From assembly GCF_963678635.1 (NCBI RefSeq), contig NC_087065.1, positions 23,641,254-23,705,253 on the forward strand: DNA of 64,000 nucleotides. The letters run 5' to 3'. Numbering within the stretch: position 1 is the stretch's first letter; each line of letters starts with the position of its first letter. The position numbers and the translations under genes were made by a program. Under the pieces are notes generated by a model. The model worked only from the letters and a program-made list of their open reading frames with translations. It ran no database searches and had not been told where the DNA came from. Shown here piece after piece: positions 56,801 to 61,840 of the stretch. Origin of the DNA: Symsagittifera roscoffensis (taxonomy: Eukaryota > Xenacoelomorpha > Acoela > Convolutidae).

Positions 56801-59800
56801 TTAACCTCAGTAAACCCCCGCCTTCTCAATCATTTTTTCCGTATAATTTGTAATTTTTGCATATATGAAGATCAAACATGTTTAAAATAAATGGAGTGGC
56901 CATTTACCACAGTTGATAAATATTAAAAAGTTATTGCTGATAAATGGTGGGGATGTCAACATAAAATGCAGGACTGTTTCCACCGTCTGTTGTGGCCAGG
57001 AGCTGGGCTTTTAAGTAAGCCCGGCTTGGTACTCCCAATATTTTAGTGAAAAGTTACCCTCGTGTTCCTCCATCATATTTTTCACGTCTGACATTACTTA
57101 GTTACTTTTTTGCATTTATCTAATTGAAAAATCAGGTTGCTATGATCCTTCGAATAGGTCCCGAAAACTTGCATGAACACTTATTTGTATTTCAGGACCG
57201 ATCAAGTTTTCGATATCGCCCGGTGCGAAGAAGCTGAAGGGTGGCGGCGGCGAGTTGCTGTCTAAGGAGAGTGCCCTCCCCTATGAGTCGAGTGACTCAG
57301 GAGAAGAAAATGAAGAAACAGAAGCGGCCGAGAATATATTACAAGACGAAGAGGAGGAAGAGAAGTCAAGTATGAAATTTTGAAAATACTTTATTCTAAC
57401 TCAGTTTTTATTTCTAAAAAACATCTTCTCGGGCCGCGTTTTGAAAAAACCCCAATATGCTCACAAAACAATGAAAGAAAAAATTGCCCAGTTAGCAATT
57501 TGCATAAAGATAAATTAATCAAACAGAAGTTGTCTCGGATGGTCAATAGATGGTCTTCAACAATATTTTATTTCTAAAAGCGTTAATGAGCAAAGTTAAT
57601 AATTATCTAATTAGATCGTGTTTTTAATTTCGTTACATTTTATTTTGAGTTTAAGAGTTATGACGTAGTGAGTACCCGTAAATAGGTCTTGCTGATTTTT
57701 TTTTCACGAAAAGGTCATAAAATTTGTTCACGCTTAATTTTGATTTTTCGCGGTTTGATTTGTGATTTCTTTTTAAATTCAGTGCATTTCTATTGTTAAA
57801 AGGAAGGCAAACTCCACTATCGAACATCAAAATTGTAAAGGCCACGAAAAACGTGATCGGCTTCTAATTTTGAAAATGAAAATTAATTATCAGTTTTCCC
57901 AGCGGAATAAAAGTGTTGCCTATTGATCCAGTTTTCTCAAATTGGGTTAATATAACAAAAAAGTGCCGATTATAAATTGTTTTACAAACTCAAAGAGCGT
58001 TAAGGTCATCTAATGTTTTATTCGAAATTCAAAAGTTGAAGCTTTTTGAAAAAAAAAAAACATGTCGGTTTTTTTTTTCAGGTTCTTTTGCGTGCATTAT
58101 TCTTTTCCAACTGTCAGTTGGCTATGTTCTTTTTAAGTTCAATGCATTTATACTGTTAAAAGGAAGACAAACTCCTTTTTCGAACAGCAAAATTGTGAAG
58201 GTCACAAAAATGTGATCGACTTCTAATTTCGAAAATGGAAATTTATTATCAGATTTCGCAGCGAAATAGAAGTTGTACATATTGATCCACTTTTCTCAAA
58301 TTTGGTTAATTTTAACAAAAAAGTGTCAATCATAAATTGTTCTACAAATTCAAAGAGCTTTAAGGCCATCGGTTTTTTCTTCGAAATTCAAAAGTTGAAG
58401 TTTTTGAAAAAAAAAAACAAGTCGGTTTTTTTTTCAGTTTTCTTGCGTTTATTACTTTTTACCACTGTCAGTTGACTATCTTTTTGTGTGCGGAATGATG
58501 TAGCTCAGTGGAATTTGTCATTAGAAACTATACGACAACTCAAATAATAAAACTTTTTAAAATTGAACAGAACGTGTCGTCATTTCTTGTTTATGAAACC
58601 GAATTTAGTTTCATAAATTACCAGCGGAATAAAAATTGAACTCCAAAAAATTCACCAGCTCCAATTGAAAATGTTTTCCATAGTTTAATTACGCATGCGA
58701 TTATCAAGCGTTATCAAATCGGGTTATATACTTTTTTCGGGTTAACAACTTTTTTAACAGATTCTCTTGATCCCTTGGTTAACAATGAACTCAAATTTAT
58801 AAGTGTCTCCGGCACAAATTGTCTAGAGGTAACGAATACGTTTGGTGTAGCAAAAGACCTTTTTTATATAGTAAATATTCCGTTTCAAAAAAATGTCGGC
58901 TTATGATTATGTTTTGTCGGCTGATAGTTGCCACATCTTAGATTTTTTATGATCATATAAGATGTAAGGTATGTAACAACGATATAAACATCTAATATTG
59001 TTTCTTAAGTTTTCATTGTAGTTGCCTTTTATGATTCTATTTATTCCTTCAATTTCTAATTCTGCTAGCTTTGACTTCGTACATTTTTCTTTTTCTTGCT
59101 CAAAAAGTATTTCGGCTTTTATTTTAATGGCTGACAAACCTAATTTTGGGTCGTTCGAGGGAACAATAACTAGAAGGAAAAGACAAGGGGACCTGGTGGT
59201 GAAATAAACATCTTCCCCTAGGTAAAGAGTTGACAATTTACAAGTTATTAGATGTAATGAACGTAGTGAAGACTCTTTATATAGGTCTTGGTGATTTTTT
59301 ATGTTTTTTTTCAGGAAAAAGTCTTAAAATGCTCTAATAACTACAGATGTGAACTTAGGTTTATATGCTCTTTTTGAGTTCAATTGACTAATCTGCAGAA
59401 ATTTACGTAGATAGCGCTTTCCAAACACGAACGTTGAAATGGCGCGAAAAAATGTGAACGATTTCTAGTTTCGAAAGTGGAATTTAATTTTACCATTTTC
59501 AGCGGATTAAAAACTTCGCCTAGTTTTCTCCAAAATTTACCTTCAGGTTTTCTAAAATTCGGTTCTTGCTATCAGAAAAGCGCCAATTATAAATTGTTTT
59601 AAGTGTTCAAGGGCATCTACTTTTTCCTTTGAAATTCGAAACAGTAGGGGATTTGGAGGGGACGATCCCCCCTCAGGGATTCGATCCCCTGCCGACCCAA
59701 AGGGTCACCCCTTCATACTATTTTGAATTTAAAGGGATTTAAAAAATTCTAAAAACGCCTTTTTGGCCTGTTTCTTCAAAATTTTGCCTGCGAAACAGGG

Positions 59801-61052
59801 ACTTTTTATATATATATTCCTAGATCTTAGTTTGATTTCCGAGCTCTCCCAAACTAGTAAAAAGACCTTGGTTTGGCCGATTTTTCTGCGCCGCGTTTTT
59901 ATGCATTTTATGGAAATTTTTGACAAAAAATTGCGTTTTTTCGGCGTGCGCTCCCCCCTCAAAATTATTCATATTAGCGCAGAAGGCGCCTGATGAAATT
60001 TTTTGAGGTCCCTCAGTCAAAAATTTATATCTCAAAATAGCTCAAATGGGACGCTTTGGGTCGTAGGTGGTCGAATCCATGAGGGGAGGGAGGGGGGGTT
60101 TGTTCCCGCCCCTCCCCTAAATCCGCTCCTGAACTGCTTTGTTCTTTGGGGACAATGAAACAGCTGCAGCTCAAGTTCGAATTATAGCCTAATTAACATT
60201 GCTTGCTAAAATTTTTTCAAGGTTTACTTAGAACTGAAAGCGTAAAATTAGACGACTATCCGTTAACTAAACGTTTCAGCGGAGGTAGACAGTAGCAAGT
60301 TCAAGCCAATTGCTTCATCAAACTCAGACAAAAACGTCAAAGAGGAGACGTCGCAAAGTGAACAAGGCTCGGCGTATGAAAACGACCCTGATGCTGCGAT
60401 AAGAGGTAAAATAATTTATTCGAAATTTCAGCATCTGGAAGCTAAAAGGCATTTTATTGTGAAAGTTTAATTTAAACAGACGTTATTTGCAATTTGAGCT
60501 GACAAAAAGTATCTGGTCAATTATGTATCCTTTCTTGTTCTTTCCGTTATGGTTTGCTCTGTGATTTTTCGCGAAGTTGCATTGTTTAGCAATGACAGCT
60601 TTCTTATCGGAGCTGGAAGCCAGGAATCCAGACCCTTTTGGCAGAAGCGATCACCACAAAGGGAATTCATCGTCGTCGAACAATTCGCAACCTCAGTCAA
60701 ACGAACAAGATCAAGCTCCAATGAGTGAATATGAAAAGGCTCTGCAAGCCGAAAGGAAACGAAAAGCCTCTATGTTTCTGATGCGGCTGAAAAAGAACAA
60801 TGAAATTCCAGCCACTAGTAAACCAAAAATTGGTAAGTTATGCTCTATTGTTTCTATTCTTAGTCCCATCTATGGTTTTAATGGTTGTGAAACCTGAGAT
60901 ACATTAAAATTATTCAACTCTAAATTAATATTTTTCAATATGTTTTAGCAAATGAAATCTCTGAATCAAGCGGCGATAGTTCTCTTAATGACTACAACGA
61001 ACCTAATACGGAATTAGAAAAAAGCGATTTACAGCCAGCGGAAGACATCTGA
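26663..61052 (+). CDS. SFSWAP: SFSWAP (suppressor of white-apricot) homologue, splicing regulator, 15 exons
   Basis: Exons: 26663-26805, 35364-35511, 35775-35898, 42432-42637, 44939-45123, 45603-45733, 47900-48099, 48858-48999, 49089-49104 (tentative), 54315-54525, 56553-56763, 57196-57369, 60280-60405, 60590-60832, 60949-61052. All introns are GT-AG, all phases fit, total 787 codons. Domains: DRY_EERY domain (residues 12-95), first SURP module (208-265), acidic Ser/Asp run and YLHPLL block (330-360), second SURP module (450-520), PIKFSI block (573-578), and AERKRKASMFLMRLK near the end. SURP modules in nuclear splicing factors bind SF1 or other partners. The fly homologue represses splicing of its own introns. 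The protein lacks the C-terminal RS domain of human (about 951 residues) and fly proteins. Introns reach 8.6 kb and are filled with repeats. Confidence 0.93.
27070..27145 (+). repeat. SINE-module fragment
   Basis: Degenerate copy of the CTTGCGATAAGCAA module: GGTTGCGATTAGCAAGCGTT followed by TTTTTTCGGGTTAGCAACT. Same orientation as the gene. Confidence 0.5.
27392..27569 (+). mobile_element. tRNA-derived SINE with hairpin tail
   Basis: Head 27392-27465 has a box-A-like TGGGTTAGTGGTTAG and a box-B GGTTCGAATC at proper spacing for RNA polymerase III. The body has GAGTTTTTGCTAATTCGAGG and AGAGCTGCTTTTTGT, shared with 29199-29392. It ends with a shortened GCGAAGCTCCGCCTCTGTG tail. The head does not fold into a clean cloverleaf, so a SINE is favoured over a tRNA gene. 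Confidence 0.7.
27614..28269 (+). mobile_element. MITE-A copy 1, interrupted by a nested element
   Basis: Ends GAGTTATGAA at 27614 and its reverse complement finishing at 28269. Internal words are shared with other copies: TATATAGGTCTTG, TTGTTCACGCTCAATTTTGA, AAAAGGAAGGCAAACTCCAC and TTTTCTCAAACTGGGTTAAT. A 219-bp element with its own inverted repeats sits at 27652-27870, flanked by AGGTCTTG duplications. Confidence 0.8.
27652..27870. mobile_element. Nested hAT-like miniature transposon with 8-bp target duplication
   Basis: GGCTCTTTTCC at 27652-27662 and GGAAAAGAGCC at 27860-27870 are perfect inverted ends, with pairing extended by CCCCCTTTG/CAAAGGGGG. The octamer AGGTCTTG flanks both sides (27644-27651, 27871-27878) and occurs once at this place in other MITE-A copies. 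An 8-bp duplication is typical of hAT elements. Confidence 0.85.
28548..28620 (+). repeat. tRNA-like SINE head
   Basis: Contains GAAGTTCAATTCCAGTCGGG (box-B-like) followed by ACCTGTTTTTT, as in the SINE heads near 30440, 32850 and 39330. The box A is weak. The SINE body that follows is diverged. Confidence 0.5.
29199..29392 (+). mobile_element. tRNA-Leu-like SINE with hairpin tail
   Basis: Head 29199-29285 resembles a leucine tRNA with a long variable arm: GTGTGGCTGAGTGGATAGTG (box A), a GAGA/TCTC anticodon stem with CAA in the loop, then TTTCGAATCCTAC (box B). The T stem is poorly paired. It shares its body with 27392-27569 and ends with GCGAAGCACAGCTTCGC plus CTCTGTG (29365-29389). Confidence 0.75.
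30338..31336 (+). mobile_element. Long composite SINE
   Basis: Front module CTTGCGATAAGCAAGGCTAT and CCGTAAATAACTTT (30338-30405), then a tRNA-like part (30440-30535) with GGTTCGAATCTAACCAG, a T-rich variable body, and the tail CGGAGCTCAGCTTCGC (31312-31327) with CTCT after it. At about 1 kb it is long for a SINE and may contain further insertions. Confidence 0.55.
32690..33299 (+). mobile_element. Composite SINE
   Basis: tRNA-like part at 32850-32930 with TGGTCTGGAGGTAACGAATG (box A) and GGTTTTGAATCTGAC (box B), then GTCGTCTTAGTTGCCA and the tail GCTAAGCTCAGCTTCGTCTC (33276-33295). Same order of parts as 30338-31336. Confidence 0.6.
33303..33490 (+). repeat. MITE-A internal fragment
   Basis: Has AAAAGGAAGGCAAATACCGC, AACGTGATCGACTTCTAGC and TTATGATCCAGTTTTCTCAC in MITE-A order. 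Both ends are missing. It lies directly after a SINE tail. Confidence 0.7.
34190..34708 (+). mobile_element. SINE with hairpin tail
   Basis: Shares GTATGTATGCAATTGAA, GGACTTTCGTTTGTCTGCT and GTTTTGTCGGC words with 61841-62356, and ends with GCGAAGCTCAGCTTCGCC (34687-34704). Its tRNA-like head is decayed. Confidence 0.6.
35364..35511 (+). CDS. SFSWAP: SFSWAP exon 2
   Basis: Codes (R)FDVRGLLLDQRDFDADF and CDEERYLALNKDLQ, matching human DRYDGRGHLHDLSEYDAEY and CDEERYLALHTDL. It completes the DRY_EERY domain. Acceptor TTGTAG, donor CAG|GTCAGT, ends in phase 0. Confidence 0.93.
35775..35898 (+). CDS. SFSWAP: SFSWAP exon 3
   Basis: Codes AEKEREEEEWKRYQEAL then EYDPMEPTED, matching human EEYKRLSEAL and YDPSEPTEE. 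Acceptor CCATTCAG, donor GACG|GTACTT, phase 1. The 263-bp intron before it is the shortest large-phase anchor of the 5' half and holds nothing else. Confidence 0.93.
36661..36730 (+). repeat. SINE-module fragment
   Basis: CTTGCGATAAGCAAGGGTGT, TGCAATCGAGTAC and TTTCCGTAGATAAG in the usual order. Copies at 30338 and 49815 are closest. Confidence 0.65.
37782..37806 (+). repeat. SINE hairpin tail
   Basis: GCGAAGCGCAGCTTCGC followed by ATCTGTG, preceded by TATCGCAAGCTGT. The tail of an otherwise unrecognisable SINE. Confidence 0.7.
39290..39560 (+). repeat. tRNA-like SINE
   Basis: TTGATGTAACGTGGTCCATG (box-A-like) and GGGTTCGATTCCAGTTGGG (box B) at 39338-39388, followed by TTTGTTT and a GGCTTAGTTGCCACATC body as in other SINEs here. 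Confidence 0.6.
39990..41318 (-). repeat. Inverted tandem array of SFSWAP exon 4 end plus its 5' splice site (12 units of 112 bp)
   Basis: The word GTATGATGAG or a near variant starts at 40031, 40143, 40256, 40368, 40480, 40592, 40704, 40816, 40928, 41040, 41153 and 41265, so the period is 112-113 bp. Read on the - strand each unit matches 42533-42645: the last 105 bp of exon 4 and the first 8 bp of its intron, including the donor GTAAGAAG. Shared words include GAGTCTTCAGAGGATAGACA and GGACTCATCATACC. Identity is about 85-90 % by eye. The left units are closest to the exon and the central ones nearly identical to each other, indicating later amplification. Confidence 0.95.
41565..41630 (+). 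repeat. tRNA-like sequence
   Basis: GTGGATAAACGGTTAAGGC resembles box A and GTCGTTCAAATCAT box B, with GATTTAG/CTAAATC-type pairing weak. Probably a decayed tRNA-derived SINE head. Confidence 0.35.
42432..42637 (+). CDS. SFSWAP: SFSWAP exon 4
   Basis: Codes (E)YPDTINLDEHVNGVSVSH, a Glu-rich stretch and PYVIPRGLIIPHDMHL, matching human PFVAPLGLSVPSDVEL just before the first SURP module. Donor CTG|GTAAGA, phase 0. Its last 105 bp are the source of the inverted array in the preceding intron. Confidence 0.93.
42638..44938 (+). other. SFSWAP intron 4 (2.3 kb)
   Basis: Holds MITE-A copy 43219-43654. The remainder is AT-rich and shows no gene. Confidence 0.8.
43219..43654 (+). mobile_element. MITE-A copy
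   Basis: Starts GAATAATGAACGTAGTGAG and ends CGTTCCTTACTC, inverted to each other with two mismatches. Internal words TACTCTTATATAGG, GTTAAAAGGAAGGCAAAC and TTTTCTCAAATTGGGTTAAT are family standard. 436 bp, no coding sequence. Confidence 0.85.
44939..45123 (+). CDS. SFSWAP: SFSWAP exon 5 (first SURP module)
   Basis: Codes PETAKLGVVIEKTAQLVATQ, GAQMEVLLKTKQSNN and FQFLNFNSILHPFYMFI, matching human TAKMHAIIERTA, GAQFEIMLKAKQARN and FDFLRFDHYLNPYYKFI. Acceptor TTTTCCAG, donor AGAAG|GTACAA, phase 2. Confidence 0.95.
45124..45602 (+). other. SFSWAP intron 5
   Basis: 479 bp, AT-rich, with no repeat or gene recognised. Confidence 0.8.
45603..45733 (+). CDS. SFSWAP: SFSWAP exon 6
   Basis: Codes (R)YTPQPQPVVQPSTSAIHP and PPPPIGSAVTSLVHQ, a Pro/Ser-rich linker after SURP1 (human has GRYTV at this boundary). 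Donor CAAA|GTGAGT gives phase 1, which fits exon 7. The frame stays open to 45957; a second donor at 45915 would be out of phase with exon 7. Confidence 0.8.
46207..46222. repeat. C16 homopolymer
   Basis: Sixteen consecutive C in an AT-rich intron. Its exact length may be uncertain in the assembly. Confidence 0.9.
46520..46820. mobile_element. Copy related to the hAT-like element at 59642-60131
   Basis: Shares TTTGATTTTCCGAGCTCTCC, TTGCGTTTTTTCGGCG, GCGCTCCCC, CATATTAGCGC and GAAGGCG words in the same order with 59830-60000. Ends in GC-rich sequence (GGGGAGGGGCGG on the left, CACCCCACCCTCGCC on the right). Terminal repeats are imperfect. Confidence 0.6.
46885..47165 (-). mobile_element. tRNA-like sequence split by about 200 bp, minus strand
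   Basis: On the - strand CGAGCCGTGGCGCAGTGG (47145-47110, box A) starts the unit, and GATCTTCGGTTCGAACCTC (near 46922-46904, box B) with ACGAGGCTCG ends it. The outer parts CGAGCC/GGCTCG pair as an acceptor stem. A roughly 200-bp stretch lies between the two halves, so this is either a SINE head with an insertion or a tRNA-like gene with an oversized intron. One of few repeats opposite to the gene. Confidence 0.5.
47441..47470. repeat. TIR-like end CTCCTTTCAGTCGCGATT
   Basis: Matches the terminal repeat of the element at 23761-24340. The partner end was not found. Confidence 0.4.
47498..47800 (+). repeat. MITE-A, diverged copy
   Basis: ATGAATACAGTGAAGGCTCT at the left, then TTTTTTTTTTTCAGGAAAAA, TTACGCTCAATTTT and TTTTCTCAAATGCGGTTAGT in family order. 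The ends are poorly preserved. Confidence 0.6.
47900..48099 (+). CDS. SFSWAP: SFSWAP exon 7
   Basis: Codes AKSVPKASVVIDHSNKDGDK, then a Ser/Asp run and GGGGYLHPLLAGG, matching human DDEEDGNYLHPSLF. Acceptor GGTTTCAG, donor ATCAAG|GTATCT, phase 0. Confidence 0.9.
48100..48857 (+). other. SFSWAP intron 7
   Basis: 758 bp with a TIR element at 48285-48645. A GGAAAAGAGCC word near 48719 resembles the nested hAT-like element end at 27860. Confidence 0.75.
48285..48645. mobile_element. Miniature transposon with CAGGGTTGTT ends
   Basis: CAGGGTTGTT at 48285-48294 and AACAACCCTG at 48636-48645 are inverted, and AAACAGTATTTTAAACG / CAAACAGTGTTTTAAAACG repeat inside. 361 bp, no coding sequence. CAGGG ends suggest hAT; target duplication is not clear. 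Confidence 0.65.
48858..48999 (+). CDS. SFSWAP: SFSWAP exon 8
   Basis: Codes VNNNNNQSESKDDKNESRET and a further Lys/Glu/Ser-rich stretch to EIERSRRD. There is no clear human counterpart, but the position, composition, acceptor (CTGGTAG) and phase fit. The donor GATG|GTGTGA at 49000 is weak; it was chosen because it joins the next exon in phase. Confidence 0.6.
49089..49104 (+). CDS. SFSWAP: SFSWAP exon 9, tentative 16-nt microexon
   Basis: GTCATAG|...|GTAATG flanks ACAGAATAGACTGGAG. Exon 8 ends in phase 1 and exon 10 begins in phase 2; a 16-nt exon bridges them exactly and makes the whole reading frame 2364 nt. No homology supports it (only about five residues), so another undetected exon between 49000 and 54314 is an alternative. 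Confidence 0.35.
49108..49280 (+). other. Unrecognised open segment with coding-like composition
   Basis: Codes MDIQGTSITDPYKGPVTCMV and on to HRSLLNFSEAELLSVNWLK, about 55 codons. Base composition is more balanced than in the surrounding T-rich intron. It resembles no part of SFSWAP and no family I know. It could be a fragment of a mobile element or a captured exon. Confidence 0.3.
49815..49875 (+). repeat. SINE-module fragment
   Basis: CAGCAAGGGTATTGCAATCG, GGTACTCTAATATTTTCCGG and a TTTTGCAGA end match the front module of the composite SINEs. Confidence 0.6.
50209..50424 (+). repeat. Direct tandem duplication, period 108 bp
   Basis: CCTTTTAAGCAGTTTATTTC begins the unit and recurs 108 bp later. 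The two copies are nearly identical through AAAGTTGTTGTTTGTAAAT, so the duplication is recent. Confidence 0.95.
50713..51642 (+). mobile_element. MITE-A copy split by a SINE
   Basis: Left part 50713-50975 starts GAGTAATGAAACTAGTGAG. Right part 51493-51642 resumes with CAAAAAAGTTTCAATCATAA and ends GAGTTCATTACTC. The missing join matches the uninterrupted sequence of other copies, so the inserted stretch 50976-51492 is precisely bounded. Confidence 0.85.
50976..51492 (+). mobile_element. SINE inserted in MITE-A (517 bp)
   Basis: Begins ACACAATC and ends with GCGCAGTGCAACTTCGCC and TCTGTAT. A tRNA-like part at 51168-51238 has TCTGTTGCGTAGAAGTAGGG (box-A-like) and GGGTTCGAACCTGGG (box B). The near-identical second copy is at 55549-56087. 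Confidence 0.8.
51697..51722 (+). repeat. SINE hairpin tail
   Basis: GCGAAGCTCCGCTTGGCC followed by TCTGCG, preceded by TTGCATGTGTT. It follows the end of the split MITE-A. Confidence 0.6.
52908..52932 (+). repeat. SINE hairpin tail
   Basis: TATCGCAAGTGGT, then GCGTAGCTCTGCTTCGC and TTCTGT. The body upstream is T-rich and unassigned. Confidence 0.65.
52955..53400 (+). repeat. MITE-A, diverged copy
   Basis: GGAGTGAAGACCTCTATATA then AGGTCG at the left, TTTCAGGAAAAAGTGTTTGC and CAGTTCTCAAATTTTCC in the middle, and TTTTCCTGAGTTCATCG toward the right. The terminal repeats are degraded. Confidence 0.5.
53672..54087 (+). mobile_element. MITE-A copy with intact ends
   Basis: Starts GAGTAATGAACGTAGTGAAG and ends CGTTCATTACTC, a perfect 12-bp inverted pair. 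416 bp. Carries TATATAGGTCTTACTG, TTTTTTTTTCAGGAAAAAGT and GTTTTCTCTAGTTGGGTTAA. The best preserved terminal repeats of the family here. Confidence 0.9.
54315..54525 (+). CDS. SFSWAP: SFSWAP exon 10 (second SURP module, first half)
   Basis: Codes TRLYYDGLSHVPVVPPAPDR and QPAVDRLAKEVAQQP, matching human [23 protein letters not shown]. The middle of the module differs from the standard (no GxxFE segment). Ends ...FLW|GTACGT, phase 0. Acceptor CTTTCCAG. Confidence 0.88.
54990..55544 (+). mobile_element. SINE with hairpin tail
   Basis: AAAAATTGAATTGTCGGACT, TTTCATTTGTCTGCTTATC and GTCGGCTTAGTTGC words, ending in GCGAAGCTCCGCTTCGTCTC at 55521-55540. No clear tRNA-like head. The next SINE begins 5 nt later. 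Confidence 0.6.
55549..56087 (+). mobile_element. SINE, second copy of the 50976-51492 type
   Basis: 539 bp, from ACACAAGC to GCGAAGTGCAACTTCGCC and TCTGTGTT. tRNA-like part at 55748-55818 with CTGTAACGTAGAGGTAGGG and GGGTTCGAACCTGG. Very similar to the copy nested in MITE-A, so the family was recently active. Confidence 0.8.
56553..56763 (+). CDS. SFSWAP: SFSWAP exon 11 (second SURP module, end)
   Basis: Codes PQDSNHVYYRFKKYYFLECL then a Glu/Arg/Ala-rich helix (EEARVELEQRKAAAEAKAA), matching human PWHQYNAYYEFKKQFFLQ. Acceptor TTGTTGCAG, donor CCCG|GTAGGT, phase 1. Confidence 0.93.
56764..57195 (+). other. SFSWAP intron 11
   Basis: 432 bp, no repeat or gene recognised. Confidence 0.8.
57196..57369 (+). 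CDS. SFSWAP: SFSWAP exon 12
   Basis: Codes (G)PIKFSISPGAKKLKGGG and an acidic run EEETEAAEN...DEEEEEKS-like, matching human APISFAIKAKEND and its acidic segment. Acceptor ATTTCAG, donor TCAA|GTATGA, phase 1. Confidence 0.9.
57655..58104 (+). mobile_element. MITE-A copy
   Basis: Starts GAGTTATGACGTAGTGAGTA and ends TTGCGTGCATTATTC, followed by CAACTGTCAGTTGGCTATG. All family words are present in order. About 450 bp. Confidence 0.85.
58132..58480 (+). repeat. MITE-A partial tandem copy
   Basis: Repeats the internal and 3' part of the preceding copy, from TTTAAGTTCAATGCATTTAT through GGAAGACAAACTCC to TTGCGTTTATTAC. It begins right after the first copy, so it looks like a local tandem duplication. 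Confidence 0.85.
58690..58930 (+). repeat. Composite SINE fragment
   Basis: Front module CGCATGCGATTATCAAGCGT and TTTTTTCGGGTTAACAAC, then CCCTTGGTTAACAATGAACT and TTGTCTAGAGGTAACGAATA (box-A-like), as in 30338-31336 and 32690-33299. Box B is decayed. Confidence 0.6.
59254..59640 (+). mobile_element. MITE-A copy cut at its right end
   Basis: Starts GTAATGAACGTAGTGAAGAC and follows the family to GGGCATCTACTTTTTCCTTT and GAAATTCGAAA. The right end is replaced by the hAT-like element beginning at 59642. Confidence 0.8.
59642..60131. mobile_element. hAT-like miniature transposon with GC-rich ends
   Basis: Left end CAGTAGGGGATTTGGAGGGG and right end CCCCTCCCCTAAATCCGCTC with CTG are imperfect inverted repeats with CAG...CTG termini, a style common in hAT elements. 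490 bp, no coding sequence. A related copy is at 46520-46820. It contains CCCCCCTCAGGGATTCGATC near the left end. Confidence 0.65.
60280..60405 (+). CDS. SFSWAP: SFSWAP exon 13
   Basis: Codes (T)EVDSSKFKPIASSNSDK and a Glu/Ser/Asp-rich tail to NDPDAAIR. Low-complexity linker; assigned by splice signals (CGTTTCAG, AGAG|GTAAAA) and phase 1 to 1. Confidence 0.8.
60590..60832 (+). CDS. SFSWAP: SFSWAP exon 14
   Basis: Codes (A)MTAFLSELEARNPDPFGR and EKALQAERKRKASMFLMRLK, matching human LQAERKRKAALFLQTLK, a conserved C-terminal helix of the family. Acceptor TTGTTTAG, donor ATTG|GTAAGT, phase 1. Confidence 0.92.
60949..61052 (+). CDS. SFSWAP: SFSWAP exon 15, terminal
   Basis: Codes (A)NEISESSGDSSLNDYNE then a short acidic tail ending QPAEDI and TGA. 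Acceptor TGTTTTAG. The protein ends here, without an RS domain; no Arg/Ser-coding exon was found in the next 3 kb. Confidence 0.88.
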
Positions 61053-61128
61053 TGATTGACTTCAGAGTCCCTTTTTATTTTTTGTGCGTTATTTATAAGC
61101 TTTAGTTTTGATACACTGATTTGATTTA

Positions 61129-61134
61129 ATTAAA
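61129..61134 (+). terminator. Candidate polyadenylation signal ATTAAA of SFSWAP
   Basis: ATTAAA 77 nt after the stop, a common variant signal, in a T-rich 3' untranslated region. Confidence 0.5.
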
Positions 61135-61840
61135 CAGTACCCGCTTAATTTTTTATTAGGAATTACGTACTTCAATGTTCATACAGTTCAATGTTCAAAT
61201 AATTATCGAATTCTTCAAGGTTTGCTCATGCTTAACAGTAGTAGTAGTTAGTGCGCCAGAAACGCTTGGGGAAGGGAGCGGAAATGCGCAAACTAGGAGC
61301 GGTTAATGGTGCGCGAACTATTACAACTTTTAACTTTTTTCTTACCCTTTTTGAAGTTTTGTTCCTTTTCAAGTTTTTGCCGAATTCTTCAAATTAGAAA
61401 AAAAAACTTGCTCTTAACTAACAAAAGCTAAGCATAAAATACCAGAAAAAAGAAACTTGACTTCAGTTGCAAAATCTGGTTTAACATCCAGGTTTCCACT
61501 GGAATGAAAACTTATTCATAGTTCTCAAATGAAATGCTCTTTCAAATGAAAATCAAAGCCTTTTTTCGAAATTTAGAAAAGAAGTAAAATAGTTTTGTTT
61601 TCATAACTTTTTCCTATTACTGTAATATTCCTGTCATTCGATATTCTCGAACTGAAGCAGATTTTTTTTAGGCTTTGATTGAAGCGGTTTCATTGTCAAA
61701 CGTAAGACCGATAAAAATTTATTTTTTTTTCGAAAGTAATAACTTCTAAATTATTGTCGTATTATTGCGAGAGCAAGTGTCTTGTTGTCTGGATTGTTTT
61801 TTTTCTTACTTTTTTTAAACCTCAACTTCCCAGTTCGTTC

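Larger units (their letters stand above)
57370..60279 (+). other. SFSWAP intron 12 (2.9 kb)
   Basis: Almost entirely repeats: MITE-A copies (57655-58104, 58132-58480, 59254-59640), a SINE module (58690-58930) and a hAT-like element (59642-60131). Confidence 0.8.
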
